Source of the DNA: Acanthornis magna
Lineage: Eukaryota > Chordata > Aves > Passeriformes > Acanthizidae
Direction of reading: 5' to 3'
NCBI GenBank assembly: GCA_036785705.1
Contig: JAWUZG010000056.1
Location: 6,449,001-6,513,000 of the forward strand
Length of the DNA: 64,000 nucleotides
Shown here: piece by piece, positions 35,361 to 46,470 of the stretch
How the letters are laid out: each line of letters starts with the position of its first letter
How positions within the stretch are numbered: position 1 is the stretch's first letter
The notes under the pieces: model-generated
Database searches by the model: none
The model's input: only the letters and a program-made list of their open reading frames with translations
What the model was told of the DNA's origin: nothing
Position numbers and translations under genes: made by a program

Positions 35361-37885
35361 GCACATTGAAATGAATAAATTGAAATTCATATTTTATTTG
35401 GTTGAAGGTGGGCATTGAGTCACTGCTTGGATGGAGATGCTTTTTTTTTACAGCATGATGTCTCTTGGTAGTTGAAAAATTTGTAAGAAGTGAACACTAA
35501 GCAGCTAAGCAACAGTACTGCAAAACCTTGAAAAGTTGTCAGGTCTAGACGAAGACTTTCAATAGGTGTGCAAGGAGTGTTTTGAAATAAATCTATATTT
35601 TGACTGTAGGAAGTCTCAAAACACGTCTCTTTCAGAGTCCACACAGTGAACCAAAAAGAAGAGAGAAATCTAGCCTTATTTCATAAGCAAATAAAAGAGA
35701 TGCTGATGTAGTGTCCCAAAACAATTTCTAGATATTTACTGGTCTCTATTTGCTGTGTTTCCTGTAAACCAAAGTCCACATTAGAAATGTAAATATGACA
35801 GATTTCAAAATATCTTTATGATAGAATGGTCTTTTTGGCACATATTTCAGTTACTTCTTGTCTATTTTGTACCACATAATGGTCATAAAAAGACCATGTT
35901 TTCTGTGCCCACCAACAAATGTACCACTACAGAAGGGCAGCCCACAGAGCCTCCTGGAATCAAGGAGCAGGATTTTTTGTTGCGTTATTTACTGGTTTGC
36001 TCTTCCGTAGGAACAAAGCACTATTTGATCCCCCCTTTTATTTTCAATAAATCTCATTTGCTCAGTAGTTTACCCCCATCCATGTGTTCAGCAGAGGTAT
36101 TTACAGCACTAATAAAAGCATTTTTCTATGGAGGGTCAAAAATCATTTCTCTTAATACATTTGTGGATCTGTTTTTAAACATCATCCATTAGCTGTAGCA
36201 GTTATATTACAGTGGAAACTGAAAAACAGGTTTTTTACTGTCAGAAATAATTAATAAATAATTCAAGCATATTCTAGAAAACAATCTTTTTCTTATAGCA
36301 CTAATGATACAAGTGACCCACAAACTATTGTCTTCATACATTATTTTAGCCATCTACCTGCAGAGGGGAAAGCTGCGGTGTTCTCACTGCTTAGCATGTG
36401 GGAATGTAGAAATCTTCCAATATGTTATGTCTGCAGATTAGAAGAGACACAGACTCATCCCTGGCCAGGAAGCTGCTGGCTCCATTCTCATTATGGCAGA
36501 TTGATCAGTTTATCCTGATTACAGGAAATGGCTGTTAACTGGGTGAATAAATAACACATCTGTGAGCAGGGTTTATCTTAAAATTTATTGTTCCTTTCTC
36601 AAAAAATGATCATGTAGAAAATCAGGAGAGGGACAAGAGTGTTCCATTCAGTCACAGAAGGAATTTCTTCATTTCCAATAATGGTAGATGCTCATTTCCC
36701 AATTTTCACAGAGTAAAAAGCAAGCATCCTTGCCTGTCCTTTCGAAGTTTCTCTCACAGACATGGTATCTCCCAGCTAATATTAATAGCTAGTGGCACAT
36801 AGTGCCCTTGAGTATCTCTTATGTCATTTTGAGGAGTGGTAGGAGGATACTAAAACCAAAGAGAAGTTGCACATTTCCTGGGCTGCAGACTGACAAAATG
36901 TGCCATGCACATGCCTGGGACACTGCTCAGTGCTTTCTGAGAGGGCTGCTTTGATTTGGGGAGCACTTCCCACTCTGTGCACTGTGGCACAATTCACCAC
37001 TCACTCCCCAAAAGATTGGGAAGGCTGGGGAGAAATGGAAGGGCAAGTTCACACAGTGCAGTTTTATGTCTTGAAAGCGATCTATTACACTATGTCTGCT
37101 CATTCGGGGAAGAAAGTTGAGTGGCCTGTACTGGACAAGAATATTTTTTTCTTTTTATTCTTTTCTCACTTGTAAAAATTAATTATGTAACTAAATTTTT
37201 GCATTTGAGCCATTCTCACCTTTCCATATTTTAGCATTGTGGTGCTCCTTATATCCATTTCCAATCTCATTCATAAGAAAACAGGGGTTGGCATTGTATT
37301 AGAATTATTTGCTTTATCAGGAGCCTGATTAAAGTCTAAAATAAAAAGAAATCTAATTTTAGTATCACTGTGTGTTTAAAGTAAATATGTTGTTTGCAGT
37401 AAAGTTTTCACCTCCATTTGCTTTTGGTGCTTATTATAACTTAATAAGTTTTTTATTCAGTTTGTAAAGAGCCCCTTTTTAGCCTCTAGCTGCCGGGTGA
37501 CACCATCTGTGATTTCCAATGAAATTAAATTAAGTGAAAATTCAATCACCACGAAGATTGTTGCTTCCAGAACTTCACTGAGAGGTTGGGATCACATATA
37601 AGTGACACGTCTTTCACACAGGAAGCACAACCGCTGTGAGAGCCAGTTTAACTTAAAGGAGGAGATTTCCCCGAGAATGGAGTAGCCAACGTACTATTTC
37701 CAGTGTATCATGCCTAGTTTAATTAATGATTAATTATCATTAATGACCCTAGCTCAGCCCTTCTTGGCAACAGGCATTCAGGGTGACCTCTCCATTATTC
37801 TTCAATAAGAAGCCTGTCTCCAGGTACATCTTTATTATGTCCCCGTGCTCTGAGAGCACAGGGGTCGGTACCTGAGCAGTCCCTG
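35361..37885. other. non-coding, with a homeodomain-type palindrome near the end
   Basis: The 124-codon frame at 35818-36192 on the plus strand has no recognisable domain. Around 36495-36540 the sequence GATTGATCAGTTTATCCTG has the unique, motif-dense texture of the CNE-like blocks elsewhere. No simple repeats were noted. Confidence 0.5.
37722..37744. promoter_or_regulatory. palindromic ATTAAT-rich site
   Basis: Arms ATTAATGAT (37722-37730) and ATCATTAAT (37736-37744) are perfect inverted copies around TAATT. The sequence carries several overlapping TAAT/ATTA cores, the minimum recognition element of homeodomain proteins. The flanks (TTTA... and GACCCTAG) do not extend the symmetry. Function is inferred only. 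Confidence 0.35.
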
Positions 37886-38070
37886 CTCGCAAGCAGGGCC
37901 TTTCCAGCTGAGAGACAGCAAGGCTGTGCAGGGCCATGCTCTGAGAACAGGGTATGAACACTTTGCTCAGATATCAATCCAAATTCTCGCAAGCAGGGCC
38001 TTTCCAGCTGAGGGACAGCAAGGCTGTGCGGGGCCATGCTCTGAGCACAGGGTACAAACACTTTGCTCAG
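37886..38070 (+). repeat. tandem duplication, period 100 bp (85-bp unit plus 15-bp spacer)
   Basis: The 85-bp segment 37886-37970 recurs at 37986-38070 with five mismatches (about 94% identity by my alignment) and no indels. Shared landmarks are CTCGCAAGCAGGGCC at each start and CACTTTGCTCAG at each end. The spacer 37971-37985 (ATATCAATCCAAATT) is not part of the unit. With its flanking bases it forms the 19-mer AGATATCAATCCAAATTCT, which also occurs at 39158-39176. This suggests the junction was filled by copying from that site. The minus-strand frames 37749-37961 and 37795-38091 are by-products of the repeat. Confidence 0.95.
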
Positions 38071-41000
38071 ACACTGAAGCATGGACAGCATTAGTCTTAA
38101 TGTACCTCAAATGACTGGTAGAGCCTGAGGTCCAAGAACAAGGAAATAAGGGAATTCCAGAAAAAAAAAGGTTGGGGTAATTAAGAAAAAGATCTTTTTG
38201 TGCCTGCCATTCTCTCCTTTTTCTTTCTGCTGAAATGCAGTACACTATTTTTGCTTTTGCCATAACCATATTATAATCTTCTCTTTACCCAGTTCATGAC
38301 AGGAAGCACAATTATTGAGTTCAACAAAATACCAGTAAAAATATCCCTTGGGAAACATTTAAGTGGCCAAAGCTTGGAAAGGTGGCTTCTGCTATTGTAT
38401 CTGCAGTGACATTTTGCTCACCTCCCCAAACACTTTTGTGAACATATCTAAATAAAAAGTAAAAACTAATTCCCCTTTCACTGTAATCCTCTTTGAGTCA
38501 GAAAGATGAGTGTTTTTCACCACATAATTTTTACAGGATTTTCCAATAGGACTGTACACAATCAGTGACCTAGATGACTCACAGTGTAGTTACCAAAGAA
38601 GACAAGTAGTGATTTTCACCACAGTGGTGAGCTAATTTAATAATGGACACAAATGATAACTTACAGTACCAGAACATCAGAGTATTTGACAATAATCCCT
38701 GCACTTCCCAGCAAACACTTTGAGAAAGTGGGGATCAATGCCTAACAGTATTGCTTATTATTAGTATCCTCCTGACACATCTAGGTTTTTTCATCTTCTT
38801 TAATACAAAAATGAGGTCACATTGAGAATATATTGGCAGAGAAACTTTACAAGAAATCTTGGAGGCTCAGATGTTTGGGGTTTTTAACCAGAATAACTTT
38901 CTATCTTTTAACTGTTAAGTTTGCGGAATCCCTTCCAAAGAACATGGAGTCTTTAGCTCAGGGAATGTGGGCTACAGAAAGAGGGCTTAACTGATGGAAG
39001 TGTAATTCATTTTTCATTTTATATTAGTATCTAGCAACAAATCTATTTTCCAGGTGGACCATGTGGCCTCTTGTACATCTCCTTGGATGTGACAGTACAG
39101 TGTGTAAACCATTTGATGAAGGCTAGTGTCAATAACAAAGGCCTAGAGCAATGAATAAGATATCAATCCAAATTCTTTGAGTGTTGTTCTATAGTTCTAT
39201 CCCAAATCCCTTCATAGGCTGGGAGTTTTCAGTAACCCAGTATATTTGGAAAAAGAGGTGTGTGTGTGTAAGCAAAACAATAGGTGTCACCAGGTGTCAC
39301 TATTACACGGGGTTTTTTCTTTATGTGTGAGCAAATGGCAAGTTTGGGGAAGATATATCATATTATCAGTTCATGCTTAAGCATTTGCTATAGAACCATC
39401 AGTGGAGGTAGAAAAGACTCTGCAAATGCAGGAGAACTTGCTGTCTTCTCTGGGCTGATGTCATGCACATCATTTATCACTGGGGACAGGGAGAGCCATG
39501 ACGCTGAGGTTCCTGCTAGGGACAATTTCCCCAAGTACTGTTGTAGCATCTCTATTCTGGAATTGATATGAATATGTATAAATAAACCAAAATGCACTGT
39601 GATATCTCCTGTAAACACATCTCTGCATCTTCTTCACTGACAAATTGCCTGTGGAAGCCTGATGATCTACTGCTATCTAGCAGAAGATGGATGTAGTACT
39701 AAAACAAGGTGCACCGCTTGTGTGTGTTTGCTCTACAGTGTTATTACGTATTAGACAGAGAAAACAAGTGTAAATATTTGGAGAAGAAACGGTAGAGCAT
39801 AAGGACAATGATGACTGGGGACTGACTTTTGCCATAAAACTGCAGACACAGACTTACCTTACCAAAGAATACAGGTGCTGTGTTTGAAGCAGTGGTGTAC
39901 CTTTCTCAGAGGATACCATGTGACTTCCCACAGAATCTTGCAGAAATCCTGATCAATGTATAGGTAATGCACTGGATGCCACTCAGACTCGACCCAGGCT
40001 ATAGCTTCATGACAAATCCCACTCATATTCCCAAGCAGCTTGCAAAGAACCCTCTTCTGTCTTGCCCTGGGTGGAAAAGACATAGGCAAGCACAAAGGGC
40101 TGAGATTTCCACTGAAGGAAGGAACACTGCCAGCCATTGCATGGGACAGGCAACAGCCTAGGCTGGTATTTGCTGCCATGGACACAGCTGGCATAGCTAC
40201 AAATATTTGATCTGAAGTAAGCTTGTTTAGTTTGGATGAAGCTTTACATTCAGCCTGCCTGGTGGCTATAGGGTGCTATGGAAATGTGTCTTTCCAGACC
40301 CCAGGGACTGAGCTGTGTGGGGAGCTGTGCAGAGAAAGCACTGAAATACTCCAGGGTCCAAGTATTGGTTGCTTTTAGTAATCCACCTCAGAATGCCATT
40401 TTCAGCAAAAGGAATTTCTGACAAATAAAACTTCCCTGTTTTCAACAGCTGCCTTTATCAAAAGCTCACTGGAGGCAGTAGCTGACTTAAGCTGGCTTTA
40501 AGCTGACTGAATGGACTTTGCATCATTCCTGTTTTGAGGATGTCTTCCTTCCTGCCTAATAGGAGTAGTATGTCTTGTGATGTGCTGCATTGCAGTTTGG
40601 TCTCTGGAAGAAGCAGTGTTGGAATTGATGAATCATTCTCCTCCTTGAGATATTGTCATAAATAGTATTGCAGTGACTGAACTGAAAAGTCACGATCTGT
40701 GGAAGGATCTAATCCCCTTTGAACATTCCCAGCTGCATCCTTACCACTAACTTCACCTGATTCACTTCAAGGGGGAAACCTCTTTCAAGATATTTTCTTT
40801 CCTTTGCTTAAGAAACATTATCCGTCTCTCTGCACACTCTGACATTGCTTCTTTCCCTGAAAGCTGGTGCCCTTGGACATTTGAACCTCATTAAATTTAG
40901 AAAGCCCAGTAACTTGGGTTTGTTCCCATAGTGATGTTGCAAATCTCATATTTGCATGGGATTCTTTTTAAACATTCATTATCTCTTGTGGTTGCCAACA

Positions 41001-41634
41001 TTAAGTATAATATCGCATTCTCTTTTATTTAGAAAACATGCGTTCTGTAAGACATAGAGCTTTATAGCAGTGTAAGGAAGAGGAGACAATGCAGCAAAGA
41101 AGTAAATGCTCAGTACATTTACTAGTGGGAAAGCTGCAGAAGGCAAAAAGAACAAAAATAGTTTGAGACAAAAAAACCTGACAGGAATGATATGTACTGA
41201 TGTAAATTGAGGACAAATTTTAGATATGTGGGAAAATGTTCACAATGCTCTCACCTGTCTCAGGATAAGACATGAAACAGGGGACTTGCTATGCCGGAGT
41301 AACAGACCTTTAATGAGTAACAATTCATTCTTGTGGTTCAGCAAGCACCGTCCTGGTCATGACTGCCACAGCCTGCAGGTGCTGACTGCCACATCTCCAT
41401 CTTGCTCCTGGGCACTCAGAGGAGGGCCAGTTTTATTAAACCAGTTTGAGGCCATCAAAAAAGATGATGCTCCTGATAGCTCAGGACTATAATAAGGTAG
41501 TGCATTACACATTGAGTAATAAATATAACTGGAAGCATTACAAAATGGCTGGAGAAATCTCCAACATTAATATTTGATTCAAGATCTTTTAGTTGTCTGT
41601 GGCATATTTTGATTGAGGAGGTTTGTGAATATAT
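38071..41634. other. non-coding unique sequence
   Basis: No gene is recognised. Position 39158-39176 holds the 19-mer shared with the spacer of the upstream tandem duplication. A (TG)-rich run of about 12 bases lies near 39257. The 111-codon minus frame at 39859-40194 and the antisense 64-codon frame inside it show no family resemblance. Confidence 0.55.
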
Positions 41635-42381
41635 TTATTTATTTTTAGATTTATGTAAATGTGCACAGTCAACATCTCTTGAGGCACCAGTATGGCATCC
41701 AGTAATATACACTGTGTAGTGTAAGCCCATTTCCATCAGAGCAAAGGAGCAGTGCTGCTCATCCCAAAAAACAAATCCTGCTAAATTCCCTGAGGGAGCC
41801 CCTGACAAAGCAGGTATCAGCTCACAGCACTTCCCCTGGGCCAGCAGCAGAGCCAGCGCAATGTGTGGAAGGAATTCGTGTTTCAGGGTCACAGGCTGTG
41901 CTCTGACACAGCTTTGCCAGGTTCGGTGACCCGGCGGTGCTTGCTCAGTGCCCCAGCCAGCCCGGCAAGGAGAGGCAGTGCTGCTGCTGCTCCTGCTCCT
42001 CACGCTCCGGGCTTGCCACCAGAAACCATCTCGGGGGAAGGCAGGAGCCCCAGCTGCAGGGAAGTGGCCCCGGGGGTGGTGCAGAGCCTGGCCCAGTCTC
42101 CCCGGCTGCAGGCAGTCCAGGGTGCTGGGTGAGCTGGGCAGGGACACCCTCCCTGGCAGCCCCATGGGGAGCAGCTCGGAGCTCCAGGCTGGGCAGAACT
42201 TGCTCACACAGAGCTTCAGTTCACACAGAACTTGCTCCACATATACTGGGTTGGAGGGCTCGTGCCTGCAGCCCATGCTCCCTCCCTGGACTGACCAGAT
42301 TTGCTGATGCACTTTTTGGGTTGGCATAGATGCATGTTTGATTTTCTTGTTTAGTTCTAGCTCTAATGTCCTGCCTGCCAA
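41635..42381 (-). CDS. doubtful 248-codon open reading frame
   Basis: This is the longest uninterrupted frame in the window. It starts with ATG at 42379-42381 and ends at 41635. I recognise no domain, signal peptide or membrane segment; the middle is a low-complexity Ser/Arg/Pro/Ala-rich stretch. Between about 41860 and 42290 the DNA is GC-rich and CpG-containing and is also open in plus-strand frames (41863-42132, 41937-42329, 41948-42307), so composition explains most of its length. The AT-richer ends, roughly 90 codons, are open too, which is mildly unexpected. A 12-mer CAGAACTTGCTC at 42194-42205 recurs at 42226-42237, a 32-bp local duplication inside the frame. Most likely it is not a gene; an exon of a lineage-specific transcript is the alternative. 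Confidence 0.12.
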   Translation of the reverse strand: MAGRTLELELNKKIKHASMPTQKVHQQIWSVQGGSMGCRHEPSNPVYVEQVLCELKLCVSKFCPAWSSELLPMGLPGRVSLPSSPSTLDCLQPGRLGQALHHPRGHFPAAGAPAFPRDGFWWQARSVRSRSSSSTASPCRAGWGTEQAPPGHRTWQSCVRAQPVTLKHEFLPHIALALLLAQGKCCELIPALSGAPSGNLAGFVFWDEQHCSFALMEMGLHYTVYITGCHTGASRDVDCAHLHKSKNK

Positions 42382-45325
42382 GGAAATGATGCATGATTAT
42401 CCTCTAAAAACAAAATCTATCCTGCCAAGCCCAAGTAATGCAGTTTTTTAAACAGGTTTTTCTAATTGACAGTTGTTGTAATGAGGAGTCTTATGAAAGC
42501 CTGTGTAGTTTGCAATGATTCCGGAAGCCAGTGTCAGAGGAGGTGGTGGCTGTTATCCCAAAGCAGGGCAGATGAGGGAAGGGCTGCTCAGGTCCTGTGT
42601 TGAGGGGTGGTGTCTGGGCACTATTTGTCATCCCGTTGGGGAGCCTGGCCCAGGCATCTTCCCTTGCACAGAACAGCCCCCGAGGCTGTCTGATCTCTGA
42701 GCTTTCCCTGAGCAGCCCCACTCCCCACAGCCTCCCCCATGGCTCCCTCTGGATTCGCCCCGGCAGGAAGGCTGCAGTAGCTGGCAGTCCAAGGGTGCCC
42801 AGTGCTCGGTGTCCAGGAGGGGACATCCAGCACATCTCAGGGAGATTATGGTGGGCAGCTCCAGCCTGCTCCTGGCAACTCATTCAGGGCTGAAGCACCG
42901 CTCAAGAGTGGTTTGGTTTAACCACTTTGCTCTTCTCCAAGTCTGATCAGGTCAAACTGTCTGATGAGAGCTGCGTTTGCAATAGTTTTGAGCAAAGTAC
43001 TTTGTGCAGGTAGAAGCATGGCAGTTATCAAAGTTTAAATTATTAAATGTCATCTAGTATTTTTTTTAATAGAACAATTTCAGATGAATATTTGTGATTT
43101 TTCTATTGCTTTGAAAGCATAAAGAAACATCTGTCCTTCTGCAAAATCTTTAGGTTTTTTTGTTTCCTTAAAGAAAGTGGATTGACAGATTTATTTTTTT
43201 TCTAAAGGTTGAAGATGAAAGAAGTTAGGACCTCAACTTTTATGTCTTTTCCAACAGCCATATTTCAATGCTCTTAAAACTATTTTACACTTGAAACATC
43301 TTGTTTAGTTAAAATTCCATTTAAACAGAGTTTTTTATGCCTCAACTTTTCTCCAAGTAAGGTTGATTAGCAAAACAAACTTTCTTACAGGAAAAAAATA
43401 AAGAGACATTGAAAGTGCCCTCCACACTCACACACTTCTACATATTTTCTAGAATTGTCTTCCCTGTTTCACAGCATGAGTGTTAAAACTTCATCTGACC
43501 CTATTTGCCCGCCTAAACTTTTCTGTACTCAAATGTGGTCATTTTCTCACTTTCATCTCCATTTCCTGTAAAGAGTTGTAAGGTCAGAGAGAAGGTTTCT
43601 GGGTCCATCTCTTTCATGTGTTGAGAAGAAGAATAAAATTAAAACAGCCAACTGAAAATCTGATTTTCCAGAAATATGTCAGGAGAGAAGTCCCACCAGG
43701 ACAGTAGCACTCCTCACCTTGAGATGTCCCCATTGCCCACTCCCATGGACATTCCACCTATGGAAGGTGTCTCTATCTCTCTCTCCCTTTCTCCTGGCTT
43801 CTCTAAATAAGCAATAAACACAGTTTTAGACCTGTCACTGTTTTCCACTGGTTGGCAACTTCCAGCTTTCTGAGGATTGCTTTTGTCTAATTGTTCTGGT
43901 AAGTAATTCAGTTGCAGCCTGCGAGACAACAGCGATTCCTCGTGGCTGATGGGCTGCTTTGTGCTCATGTCACAACGTCTTTGGAAAATTGTTAGCTCGC
44001 ACAGTGGTAATTCAATTTTGATGAATACCCTGTAACTTAATTTACTCTGTGGCAAAACACAGTTGTATAAACAAATTGGTTCTGTCCACACCCATCGTAC
44101 CTTCGCGGGGCATCATTTTAATATTAACCTCTTTGAGCTATGATAGATTATATTGTAGATCCTGAAGCAGGAATGTGTCTGTAAGCACAGGGCAGATGGT
44201 TTTAGTTTCACATTGCAGCTTTTACAGAGGTCGTTTACAGAATGTGAGAATAATAGACCAAAATAAAAGGAAGTGCCGTAATGTACCAGAAAAGGTGAGT
44301 TGTGACAGCCTGTGGGAGACCCTGGCAGGGACTGGGACACTGCTGCATGGAATCTGCCCATAGTCAAACACAGCAACACTCCATGTTCCAAGGAGTACAG
44401 AGCACAAATACTATGAAAATAAGTTTTAGTTCAGCAATTATGTTAAAAATTTGTGAGATATTGACCATCATTAGCATAGGAGATATTGCAAAGTAGTTAA
44501 AATGAAAAGCTCCTTTCCATGCTAGCGGAAGCAGTCTCCAGCCTGTTATGCGGCTCAGGCTATGTCTACACCATGAGCCCAGGACTCCAAAACATTTTCC
44601 AGTGAGGAAAATAGCTGGTCTTAAACTGCTGCTGGAATCTGAAACACAATTAGGTGCCCTAAAACCTGGATAACTTCCTTAATCAAGTTTGATGCAGGCC
44701 TACCCATGGTCATTGACTTAGGGGTTGCATTGCTGAGAGGAACACCATTTTAGTTTTTGGATGACAAAATATTGGAGGCGAAATCAATAGAGATTTGCTG
44801 TATTATGTTTGCTTTAAATTATGGAATTATTTTATGCAAATATTATCAAAATTGTAATATTTGAGCCTAACAAAAAGGGAAAGGCAACATCAGGGGCATT
44901 AACAACAGCAAGGTTGTTCTGGTCTCTGTTTCCTTCAGAACCACCCTGACAGTTTGACTTCCATTTACACTATGGCCACTTTGTGCAGGCACACCCTTTT
45001 ACCTGGGAAAAAGGGTGATGGAAGAGGTTTTAAAAAAGATTAAAGAAACTGACACCCTCTGCACTGCTACAAAAATGCAGTGTGAAGCTGGTCAGACTCA
45101 CTTTTAAAAAAATGCAGGTAATGCTGTTGATCAGAGTGGGATTATATCAGGGGTCAGATCAGCCCAGTGTTATTACCAGAATTGGCTTTATCACGACCAG
45201 TTCCCATCCCATGTTCTCCAAATGTCCAGTTTGACCCCCCAGATGTTTCCAGACGCTCTCAAGGCAAACATGTGGCACCAGCTCCTTGCAGCTTTTCCTT
45301 TTACAGCTCAAGATGGTCTAAAGAA
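42382..45325. other. non-coding, with GC-rich islet at 42520-42890
   Basis: The islet 42520-42890 is open on both strands (42491-42883 minus, 42597-42893 plus) and has a few CpGs, but not enough to call an island. The 125-codon minus frame at 43714-44091 has no recognisable domain. A short TCTC-rich pyrimidine run lies at about 43770-43790. Confidence 0.5.
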
Positions 45326-45349
45326 GGTACTTAACATGTGTTAAGTACC
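45326..45349. repeat. 24-bp palindrome
   Basis: Arms GGTACTTAACA (45326-45336) and TGTTAAGTACC (45339-45349) are perfect inverted copies around a TG centre. GTTAA/TTAAC half-sites resemble HNF1-type sites (GTTAATNATTAAC), but the spacing is wrong for that factor. A short cruciform or an unassigned dimeric binding site is possible. Confidence 0.85.
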
Positions 45350-46379
45350 CATTTTCCCCCTCTCTGATACACAAGAGGGATCCAGTAAGTCTGCAGATAC
45401 TCCCCATGGCCCAGGTGCTGGCACTGAGGCCTGGATGCTATTTTGAAACCTCACTAGCATTAATGCTGTATCTTCTGACACTTAGATGTGTCAAAAAGTC
45501 TAACTCTTCCTTCTCACCAAATCTCTGTGCACACAGAGCTGCACCGTGTTCAGTCCCTCTGTGGCACTAGGCGAGCAAGGGGTGCTGGGCACACGGTGGC
45601 ACGAGGGGCTGTGTTCCCAGCACAGCTCCTGCTCAGCAGCTGCCAGGGCCAGCCTCCCAGGCAATCAGTCAGGCTCATTGAAATCCTATGTGTAGGTTTC
45701 AGCAATTGGAAAAGACTAATGTAGGTGCAAATAAATATTTGAGAAATTTGCTTTTAGAACTCCACTGTGATCTTGTCTTGGGCCCATCAAAATGGATGTT
45801 CGTTGTTTGCAGCGTCTGGCTACGGATCTTTTCTGAATCCATGGAGCTGTTATTAAGGAAAGCTGGAAACTCAAAAACTGCTGGTCCCAACCATTTAATG
45901 GGTATGGATTTACCTAAGGATGCTTCTCCCAGCAGCAAGAATCCATAAGAAGACCATATTACTACTTCTTCCCGATGCAATGACCTGATGTTATTTCTAC
46001 TCTCTGATTGTAGCAAGCATTGTTTTTTGACAAGAAGCTTTGGTCAATGCTATCTTGGAAAAATTCAGGTTTCCCTAACACTTCCATGAATATTTGTGGC
46101 TAACAGAGAAAACGATCATACAGCCAATAGTAATTTGCATTTGATTTCCTTATTCACAGGCAGCTTCAAAACTTCTTTCCTGTCTCAAAGTAGTTTTGCA
46201 CATCTAAGAGAGATTTTTAGCCATAGACTGCACTGGCCTTCAAGAACTAGAATTGTTCAATTGTGTCATGGATTATAAACTCTTACCTTGCATTCCAAAA
46301 GCTCTGTATGGATCTGTCATTTACCAGCGTGTGCCTGAATGCTGTCCTTGGCAGCCCTGGATGCAGCGATGTCCTCAAA
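45350..46379. other. non-coding, small GC-rich patch
   Basis: At 45540-45665 there is a GC-rich patch including GGTGGCACGAGGGGCTG, only a partial CTCF-like match. Frames 45688-45948 plus and 45699-46016 minus overlap in antisense and show no known domain. Confidence 0.5.
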
Positions 46380-46470
46380 TGCTTTGCTGGCTTGGGCCTT
46401 GCCGTAAGAACTTAAGGATGTGCCTATGTATTTGCAGTATTGGGACAATAATAAGTGTTCCATTTTACAA
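46380..46470 (-). repeat. ancient amniote repeat fragment (family unnamed)
   Basis: Read on the minus strand, TACTGCAAATACATAGGCAC followed by ATCCTTAAGTTC resembles the cctgcaaacacttaagcacatgcttaac block of the same reptile and bird repeat suggested at 22358 and 35280. Just downstream on that strand, GGCCCAAGCCAGCAAAGCA resembles the family's ggcctgatccagcaaagca start. An alternative is a decayed MIR tail, because TGTAAAATGGAACACTTATTATT precedes it. The assignment is tentative. Confidence 0.35.

Noticed and set aside
45600..45620. CTCF-like GGCACGAGGGGCTG
   Set aside because: The core is one G short and the spacing is off.
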